Source of the DNA: Methanobacteriota archaeon
GTDB taxonomy: Archaea; Iainarchaeota; Iainarchaeia; JAADDC01
Length of the DNA stretch: 5,235 bases
Reading direction: 5' to 3'
NCBI GenBank assembly: GCA_015662385.1
Contig: DQUH01000001.1
Coordinates: 1 to 5,235, forward strand
In this document: positions 1-4,123 of the stretch, in pieces
How positions within the stretch are numbered: position 1 is the stretch's first letter
How the letters are laid out: every line of letters starts with the position of its first letter
Notes under the pieces: model-generated
Database searches by the model: none
Told to the model about the DNA's origin: nothing
The model's input: only the letters and a program-made list of their open reading frames with translations
Made by a program: the position numbers and the translations under genes

Positions 1-32
1 AATAAAGGAAAGAAAATTTAAACCAGTGCTGT

Positions 33-37
33 AAAAA
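33..37 (-). terminator. Possible U-run terminator after tRNA-Asn
   Basis: Immediately after the tRNA discriminator the minus strand reads C followed by five T, and further T-rich stretches follow towards base 1 (TTTAAATTTTC). Archaeal RNA polymerase commonly terminates at U-runs without a hairpin. The call rests only on base composition. Confidence 0.35.
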
Positions 38-38
38 G

Positions 39-111
39 CGCCCGGGCCAGGACTCGAACCTGGGACCTGCCGGTTAACAGCCGGCCGCTCTACCAGCTGA
101 GCTACCCGGGC
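39..111 (-). tRNA. tRNA-Asn (anticodon GTT)
   Basis: A complete 73-nt cloverleaf reads on the minus strand. The 7-bp acceptor stem (GCCCGGG with CCCGGGC) is entirely G:C and is followed by a G discriminator. The D arm is GCTC/GAGC. The anticodon stem GCCGG/CCGGC closes the loop CTGTTAA, giving anticodon GTT for asparagine. The T arm is CCAGG-TTCGAGT-CCTGG, with a five-base variable region (AGGTC). No intron is present, and CCA is not encoded because the bases after the discriminator are CTTTTT. It lies 38 nt downstream of the Lon-like gene on the same strand. All-G:C acceptor and anticodon stems are typical of thermophiles. Confidence 0.97.
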
Positions 112-148
112 ACCAAATACAGGTTAAAATCAGTTTATGTGCTAAACC

Positions 149-154
149 TTTAAA
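149..154 (-). promoter_or_regulatory. Candidate TATA box for tRNA-Asn
   Basis: TTTAAA lies on the minus strand about 40 bases before the tRNA 5' end and overlaps the TAA stop codon (152-150) of the Lon-like gene. With the usual spacing of about 27 bp, transcription would start near 125, leaving a leader of about 14 nt for RNase P to remove. A weaker alternative, ATAAAC at 138-133, would place the start almost at the tRNA end. Read-through from the upstream gene cannot be excluded. Confidence 0.35.
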
Positions 155-707
155 CCCTTTTTGAAGTTATGGTGCGCTCCAGTTGATCCACATTGGAAAC
201 GCATATTAATCCGTCCATGCAGTTTGCCCTTGGTACGACCACTGGGCCGTCAAACGCGGAAGCCTTTTCATTAACGTGGGTTACAGGCAAAACGGAGCCG
301 TCAGGCCCCAGACCCCCAGTAAAAGCATAGTTGCTAATATCATGGTCAAAGCTAACGGCGAAGATTCCAGCATATACTGCCAGCGCTACAGAACGCCCGT
401 CTAAATATTCCGGAACACCGCGAACCCGCAAAAGAAACGACTTTCCTTGGTTGCCGTGGCGGTGTTTGAACACGTCTCTCGCAGCAGCAACAGCTTTTTG
501 GAAGTCTACCCCGTATATGTTCCGCGAATCCAAATAAACAGAACCTTCTCCGGGGATCACACATATTTCCAAGGGCACCACCACACCGGCATGGCCGTCA
601 TAACCCAAAGCATTCACAACACCGCAGCGCTGTCCCGTTGTCCGGGGGCAAGAGGAAAAAAGCAGTACTAGTAAGAAAAGGGCTGCGGCCACCCACCAGT
701 AACGCAT
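150..707 (-). CDS. Exported stand-alone Lon-like (S16) serine protease domain
   Basis: This 185-residue protein has an N-terminal export signal: a short basic/aromatic start, a hydrophobic stretch at about 5-18, and FSSC ending at Cys20, which could be a lipobox. The rest resembles the proteolytic domain of Lon, family S16, with no AAA+ or substrate-binding domain. Residues 103-106 (DGRS) align with Lon DGPS, giving nucleophile Ser106. TGGLGPDGSVLPV (130-142) matches the Lon TGE...G.VLP(V/I) block. NEK ends at Lys148, 42 residues after the serine, close to the 43 of E. coli Lon Ser679/Lys722. ICVSNVDQLERTI (168-180) resembles the end of the Lon P domain. Departures are GRSVA for GPSAG and VTH for VGG. 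It has Cys28, 49, 163 and 169. The ATG at 707 follows GGTGAT by three bases. Known archaeal relatives (COG1750 type) are, as I recall, much longer. Activity and substrate are unknown; a non-catalytic homologue is possible. Confidence 0.75.
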   Translation of the reverse strand: MRYWWVAAALFLLVLLFSSCPRTTGQRCGVVNALGYDGHAGVVVPLEICVIPGEGSVYLDSRNIYGVDFQKAVAAARDVFKHRHGNQGKSFLLRVRGVPEYLDGRSVALAVYAGIFAVSFDHDISNYAFTGGLGPDGSVLPVTHVNEKASAFDGPVVVPRANCMDGLICVSNVDQLERTITSKRV

Positions 708-711
708 GGGA

Positions 712-717
712 TCACCA
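712..717 (-). promoter_or_regulatory. Ribosome-binding site of the Lon-like gene
   Basis: GGTGAT on the minus strand is a perfect match to the archaeal anti-Shine-Dalgarno sequence (16S 3' end AUCACC) and stands three bases before the ATG at 707. It fixes the start codon. It also shows that this mRNA has a leader, which here would have to lie within or start in the adjacent SRP RNA. Confidence 0.7.
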
Positions 718-721
718 TTAT

Positions 722-1000
722 GAGCGGGTGGGCACCTGCGGGTGGACGGGTCCCCGATCCCGAGCTGCTCTTCCAGCTACCCTCCGGCCTGCGCCCCTGC
801 CAGCACGGTGGCGCTGAGCCACGGTTGCTCCCTTCCGGGCCTGGCCGATTCACCCAGCGCCACCGCCCAGCAGGACAGGCCATCACCGGTTGCTGGAAGA
901 TTTGCCCGGGACTGGAACCCGCCGCCCCGCAGGTATCGGCCCCGGCATAAGCGGGTTTCCGGTTACAGGGGACCGCTAACCCCCCGGCCTGCCCACCCGT
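722..1000 (-). ncRNA. ffs: Signal recognition particle RNA (archaeal 7S RNA)
   Basis: This is the RNA scaffold of the SRP, which binds SRP54 and SRP19 and targets nascent membrane and secreted proteins. Helix 1 closes the molecule: minus-strand 999-991 pairs perfectly with 733-725 (9 bp), a feature of archaeal 7S RNA. In the Alu domain the conserved UGUAAC motif lies at 967-962. Helix 5 segments include 934-926 with 742-734 (9 bp) and 899-892 with 777-770 (8 bp). Helix 8 is closed by 864-855 with 816-807 (10 bp). Its tip, at 846-823, has the diagnostic CCAGG, GGAA tetraloop and AGCA of the SRP54-binding site. The length is about 275-280 nt, near the usual 300. The ends are set by helix 1 and could move by a few bases. 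The long reading frames across this region are artefacts of its GC-rich structure. Confidence 0.95.
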
Positions 1001-1007
1001 TAGAAAC

Positions 1008-1061
1008 TGGTCGTTTACCGTTAAAATAAGATACTGTCCAGGCAATTATACATAACGACCA
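1008..1061. repeat. 8-bp inverted repeat bracketing the SRP RNA TATA box
   Basis: TGGTCGTT at 1008-1015 is the exact reverse complement of AACGACCA at 1054-1061, with 38 bp between. The SRP TATA box (1021-1030) lies between the arms. The near arm falls just upstream of the predicted start site and the far arm upstream of the TATA/BRE region. This layout would fit a dimeric regulator or DNA loop, but no function is demonstrated and chance pairing is possible. Confidence 0.4.
1021..1030 (-). promoter_or_regulatory. TATA box of the SRP RNA promoter
   Basis: CTTATTTTAA on the minus strand has an AT-rich core (1028-1021) centred at about 1024.5. That is 26-27 bp from base 998-999, exactly where helix 1 of the SRP RNA begins. 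Start site and RNA end therefore agree, which suggests that little or no 5' trimming is needed. No convincing BRE stands upstream. Confidence 0.6.
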
Positions 1062-1108
1062 TTATGGAAAATATCTCAAAAACGGAAAAAAACACAAATA
1101 TACATAAC
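1047..1108 (+). repeat. Direct repeat TATACATAAC, two copies
   Basis: TATACATAAC occurs exactly at 1047-1056 and 1099-1108, 52 bp apart (close to five helical turns), within the SRP/ftsZ intergenic region. The first copy overlaps the far arm of the inverted repeat. The copies could be regulator sites or secondary TATA-like elements. In AT-rich DNA a chance 10-bp repeat is not very improbable. Confidence 0.3.
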
Positions 1109-1131
1109 CGTCAATCGCCGTAATACCCCGG

Positions 1132-1149
1132 AGAAACCTATTTAAATAG
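1132..1149 (+). promoter_or_regulatory. BRE/TATA promoter of ftsZ
   Basis: TATTTAAATA (1139-1148) is a strong archaeal TATA box. It is preceded by the purine-rich AGAAACC (1132-1138), which suits a BRE. The box sits in a perfect 12-bp palindrome (1138-1149), so polarity must come from the BRE. With a spacing of about 27 bp, transcription would start near 1170, giving a leader of about 37 nt that includes the Shine-Dalgarno sequence of ftsZ. Confidence 0.6.
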
Positions 1150-1196
1150 AGAAAGCACAAATTTAGACGGAGATCAGCCCAAGGAAGGAGCCTCGA

Positions 1197-1203
1197 GAGG
1201 TGA
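1197..1203 (+). promoter_or_regulatory. Ribosome-binding site of ftsZ
   Basis: GAGGTGA pairs with the archaeal 16S 3' end (anti-Shine-Dalgarno CACCUC). The TGA at 1201-1203 within it is also an in-frame stop for ftsZ, so translation cannot begin further upstream. The first possible starts are the tandem GTG codons at 1207 and 1210. Confidence 0.7.
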
Positions 1204-1206
1204 GTA

Positions 1207-2295
1207 GTGGTGAAGTCGATTGTGGAGGATGCGCTGAGAAAAAATACCTCGGCCCCGGCAAAGTCTGAGGACTTCGGACAGCCAAGGATCGTTGTTATCG
1301 GTGCAGGGGGCGCCGGGAACAACATGATTAACAGGATCGCCCAGATGGGCATAAAAGGCGCTGAGCTTATAGCCGTAAACACGGACAAGCAGCACCTAGC
1401 AATGATATCCGACGACATAACAAAGATACTTATAGGTCACAGCGTCACCCGCGGACTGGGGGCAGGAGGTAACCCCGAGATAGGCCGTAAGGCTGCAGAG
1501 GTGTCCCGCCAGTCCCTAGAACAGGTGCTGGAGGGTGCAGACCTCGTTTTCGTCCTGGCTGGCCTCGGTGGCGGTACAGGAACGGGTGCAGCCCCCGTAA
1601 TAGCCCAGATTGCCAAGGAGCAGGGAGCAATCGTCGTTGCGATGGTTACGTACCCCTTCAGGCTCGAGCGCGCGCGCATGCACCACGCCGACGAGGGGCT
1701 GAACGAGCTGACAAAGTACTCTGATACTGTGATAGTCATAGACAACAACAGGCTGCTGGAGATAATACCAAACCTGCCCCTAATAGATGCGCTCAAGGTG
1801 GCTGACGAGGTTATTGCAAAGACGATACACGGGCTTACCGAAACGATAACCCAGCCGTCCGTGTTCAAGAACATTGACTATGCAGACGTAAGGGCTGTGA
1901 TGAGTGCCGGTGGCCTGTCTGTAATATCCGTGGGAGAAGGCAGGGGGGTAAACAAGATCCACGACGTAGTAGAAGATACGCTCAAGAAAGCGTTGATGGA
2001 CGTGGACGTCACGGGTGCCACAGGCGTCCTCATACACATAACCGGCGGGCCAGACCTGACACTGGGGGAAGCGGCGTCCGTTGGAGAACTGCTGACTGAA
2101 CAGGTGGACCCGAAGGCAACAGTGGTCTGGGGGGCGCGCATCGACCCTAGCTTCCAGGACAGAATACGGGTAATAGCCATATTCACAGGGGTGACGTCTC
2201 CCTTCATACAGAGCCCGGTAGGGAAAAGCAACGCAGCCAAGAACGGGATATACGGCATAGAGGAAGACATCCCGGGTCTCGATTACCTTCGCTAA
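1207..2295 (+). CDS. ftsZ: Cell division protein FtsZ (archaeal, FtsZ2-like)
   Basis: This 362-residue tubulin-family GTPase polymerises into the cytokinetic ring at mid-cell. The nucleotide-binding loop IGAGGAGNN lies at 31-39, and the tubulin signature GGGTGTG at 121-127. The T7 loop NIDYADV (222-228) carries the acidic residues that complete the GTPase site of the next subunit, so both halves of the active site are present. The C-terminal domain follows (about 230-332). The tail is very short and ends in an acidic/hydrophobic peptide (350-362), the kind of segment that binds SepF-type anchors in archaea. TDKQHL (59-64) and the overall wording are closer to haloarchaeal FtsZ2 than FtsZ1, from memory. 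Starts are tandem GTG codons at 1207 and 1210; an in-frame TGA at 1201 excludes longer forms. It is transcribed away from SRP RNA and is convergent with the site-2 protease gene. Confidence 0.97.
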   Translation: MVKSIVEDALRKNTSAPAKSEDFGQPRIVVIGAGGAGNNMINRIAQMGIKGAELIAVNTDKQHLAMISDDITKILIGHSVTRGLGAGGNPEIGRKAAEVSRQSLEQVLEGADLVFVLAGLGGGTGTGAAPVIAQIAKEQGAIVVAMVTYPFRLERARMHHADEGLNELTKYSDTVIVIDNNRLLEIIPNLPLIDALKVADEVIAKTIHGLTETITQPSVFKNIDYADVRAVMSAGGLSVISVGEGRGVNKIHDVVEDTLKKALMDVDVTGATGVLIHITGGPDLTLGEAASVGELLTEQVDPKATVVWGARIDPSFQDRIRVIAIFTGVTSPFIQSPVGKSNAAKNGIYGIEEDIPGLDYLR

Positions 2296-2299
2296 CCCC

Positions 2300-2315
2300 T
2301 TTTTTATTTATTTTT
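2300..2315 (+). terminator. T-rich terminator of ftsZ
   Basis: Four bases after the ftsZ stop, and after a CCCC run, the plus strand reads T6-A-T3-A-T5, a strong archaeal U-tract terminator. Its last bases overlap the TAA stop (2316-2314) of the convergent site-2 protease gene. No matching T-run on the minus strand is visible here, so the opposing gene has no obvious terminator of its own before it enters ftsZ antisense. Confidence 0.65.
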
Positions 2316-3618
2316 AAACGAACCACGGCAGCACGTTTACCACGAGAATGGCGATGGTGAGCCATAGTATTAAACGGTACGCGCACGGCTGCCCCAATTC
2401 TTCGAAGATTGCCTTATATATGTGCCCGCCGTCGAGGGGGGGCAAGGGAAGCATGTTTACCAGCCCGATCATAAGGTTCAAGAAAGCAACCCATGAGAGG
2501 ATAGATATCAGAAGGGCTGCAGCCCTGTACCAGAGCGGTAAAGGGGCACCATAGGCGTTCTCCACCCCCACAATTCCAATATACCCCTTCTCTGTGTTTA
2601 TTACAACGTTAAGTTCTTTCCCGTCGCGGAGCACCTTGAGTTCAAGGGGTACGTTGGCCTCTGCCTCACGCAGGGGTGCGAGCACCTTGAAAAACTCGGT
2701 TACACAGTTTACGGAGTTGCCGTTAATTTCCCGGATGACATCGCCGGGCATCAAGGTCCCATAGGCGGGGGATTCTATGACGCCACCGCCCACGTCAAGG
2801 GTGGGGGGGACGTCATGGATGCGCACACCGGAAGAAACCGCGCAGGCGTACGTTGACAGGTAATTGGAAAGGGGCGCAGCAAATACCAATAACGCTGCAA
2901 ATAGGGCGAACACCAAGAGGTTTGCTACGGGACCGGCGGAGAGCACGCGGGCGCGCGACAGGGCGCCGGCCCGTCTGAAAACCGCTTCATCGGGTTCAAC
3001 GTACGCACCAATCGGCAGTAGCCCAAGGGTTATCAGCCCTCCAGACTTTACGGGGATGCGCTCCCGTATTGCAACAACGCCGTGGGCACCTTCATGGACG
3101 ATCAGGGCTACAATAAGGGCTATTACACCTTCAACAAAGGGGATGTACACGCTCCCCACGCGCACCCCGGGGAGAGCGGGGGCTATTCCTGGGCTGGGCT
3201 GTCCGCCCGAAAGATAGTCGAGGACGATGTTGCATGCTGTCGCCCCCACTAGGAAAAGGGCGTACCCACCGAATCCGAAAAGCGTTACGAAAACAGCACC
3301 AAGCAGAGACGAACCTACAAACGACCCGCCCAATGCAGGGAGCAGTACAAAGGTAAATAACACGTATCCAAAGAACGCGAGAACAGCCTGCTTCCTGTGC
3401 TTTATAAAACGCCACGACAACAAGGGACCCACTACAAGCGTAACTGCAACGTCTGCATAAACATCCCAGGGCGCCCGGGACGAGAGCTCCACGATTTTCC
3501 TCACTAGCCAGTCCCACTGCCACATATAAAGAATCCTCAAACGTTTTTCGCGCCTGATGTAGCTGGCAACGGGTACCGTGCAAATAACAAAAAGCAAAAC
3601 CCAGGCTAGTGAGTTCAC
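2314..3618 (-). CDS. Site-2 protease family (M50) membrane zinc metalloprotease with PDZ domain
   Basis: This 434-residue polytopic membrane protein should cleave membrane-spanning substrates within the bilayer. HEGAH (175-179) is the zinc-binding HExxH motif, with catalytic Glu176. The second M50 motif, NMLPLPPLDGG (388-398), supplies the third zinc ligand, Asp396. Between them lies one PDZ domain (about 275-345), with SPAYGTLMPGDVIREINGNSV at 283-303. Hydrophobic segments are at about 4-20, 54-70, 78-96, 100-132, 158-183, 226-248, 366-390 and 414-432; the N-terminal ones lie outside the conserved core. Cys258 and Cys305 flank the PDZ region. The GTG start at 3618 overlaps the TGA of the MBF1-like gene by four bases (GTGA), indicating translational coupling; only a weak GGGGGAAG lies upstream. 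RIP-type proteases like this usually release regulators or clear signal-peptide remnants. The substrate here is unknown. Confidence 0.93.
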   Translation of the reverse strand: MNSLAWVLLFVICTVPVASYIRREKRLRILYMWQWDWLVRKIVELSSRAPWDVYADVAVTLVVGPLLSWRFIKHRKQAVLAFFGYVLFTFVLLPALGGSFVGSSLLGAVFVTLFGFGGYALFLVGATACNIVLDYLSGGQPSPGIAPALPGVRVGSVYIPFVEGVIALIVALIVHEGAHGVVAIRERIPVKSGGLITLGLLPIGAYVEPDEAVFRRAGALSRARVLSAGPVANLLVFALFAALLVFAAPLSNYLSTYACAVSSGVRIHDVPPTLDVGGGVIESPAYGTLMPGDVIREINGNSVNCVTEFFKVLAPLREAEANVPLELKVLRDGKELNVVINTEKGYIGIVGVENAYGAPLPLWYRAAALLISILSWVAFLNLMIGLVNMLPLPPLDGGHIYKAIFEELGQPCAYRLILWLTIAILVVNVLPWFV

Positions 3619-4088
3619 TTTTTCTTCCCCCAGCTGAGCCGAACAACATCGCCCAACGTCAGTCCCGGTGATGAACCTTCAGAAAGCGGATATTCCCCAC
3701 CATCCTCCTCTACTTCCTCAAAAAGGGTTATTTTCAACAGCCTTTCAAGCCTGCGGGCCAGGTCGTCCGTGGGGGTGAGCTCGCCTTCCTCCACCCTGCG
3801 CAAATAACCCTCTGGGACGCGGAGCTTCTTGGCAAGGTCCTCCACAGTCATGCCTGCGCGCTCCCGTGCTTCACGGATCCTCCGGCCGTAGTCAGCCACG
3901 AGTATGACTTCCTTCCCTTCTGAACTTGCCTCGCCGCCCCTTTGCTCCCGGACGCGGGTGTGTCCCTCCCGCACCTTCCTGATCACCGTCCCGCGCTCCG
4001 CACAGTCGGTGCAGGTCACGAGCCGCGCACCCTCTATTTCCACAAGGTACCCCCACGCAATTTCACGGCCGCAGATCTCGCAGTGCAT
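3615..4088 (-). CDS. mbf1: Archaeal MBF1-type transcription factor (zinc ribbon plus Cro/C1 HTH)
   Basis: This 157-residue protein has an N-terminal zinc ribbon (Cys3-x2-Cys6 and Cys26-x2-Cys29). A charged linker (about 38-62) follows, and then an HTH_3 domain (about 68-122) whose helix-turn-helix reads GMTVEDLAKKLRVPEGYLRRVE from 79. This is the domain order of archaeal multiprotein bridging factor 1, a homologue of the eukaryotic TBP-linked coactivator. In archaea its role is unsettled, with links to stress adaptation and ribosome association reported. An acidic stretch (124-132) and a basic KKK end follow the HTH. The gene diverges from PAN across 35 bp, an adjacency I recall from other euryarchaea. 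It overlaps the downstream site-2 protease gene by four bases. The ATG at 4088 lies about 27 bp from a TATATA box, with no Shine-Dalgarno before it, so the transcript is probably leaderless. Confidence 0.9.
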   Translation of the reverse strand: MHCEICGREIAWGYLVEIEGARLVTCTDCAERGTVIRKVREGHTRVREQRGGEASSEGKEVILVADYGRRIREARERAGMTVEDLAKKLRVPEGYLRRVEEGELTPTDDLARRLERLLKITLFEEVEEDGGEYPLSEGSSPGLTLGDVVRLSWGKKK

Positions 4089-4090
4089 AC

Positions 4091-4100
4091 CCTTAAAAGG
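4091..4100 (+). promoter_or_regulatory. Candidate TATA box of PAN
   Basis: CCTTAAAAGG has its TTAAAA core at 4093-4098, 26-29 bp before the ATG at 4124, again suggesting a leaderless transcript. It lies only 19 bp from the MBF1 TATA box and close to the MBF1 start codon, so the two promoters interlock. It is a weaker TATA match than the symmetric TATATA, and no clear BRE precedes it. Confidence 0.4.
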
Positions 4101-4110
4101 AAAAGCAAGG

Positions 4111-4119
4111 TTATATAGG
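4111..4119 (-). promoter_or_regulatory. TATA box of the MBF1-like gene
   Basis: CTATATAA on the minus strand has its TATATA core at 4117-4112, centred at 4114.5. That is 26-27 bp from the A of the MBF1 start codon at 4088, predicting a leaderless mRNA. The core is symmetric, so it could also fire rightwards, starting near 4141 inside the PAN reading frame. Confidence 0.6.
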
Positions 4120-4123
4120 ATTG

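Noticed and set aside
668..1045. Open reading frames of 76 to 125 codons on both strands
   Set aside because: They run through the SRP RNA. Base-paired helices and the conserved helix 8 and UGUAAC motifs explain the sequence, and the translations are low-complexity Gly/Pro/Arg-rich with no known domain.
714..1066. SRP RNA segment as a mobile insertion bounded by a 9-bp duplication
   Set aside because: There are no terminal inverted repeats or transposase, and the SRP RNA TATA box lies inside the segment at its normal spacing. The repeat is kept only as a low-interest note.
1437..2270. Minus-strand open frames opposite ftsZ (up to 145 codons)
   Set aside because: They are shadows of the conserved FtsZ coding frame. 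None has a promoter, a ribosome-binding site or a recognisable domain.
3131..3649. Minus-strand open frame of 172 codons overlapping the site-2 protease and MBF1 genes
   Set aside because: It is out of frame with two well-supported genes on the same strand, and the product is a Cys/Arg-rich string with no family resemblance.
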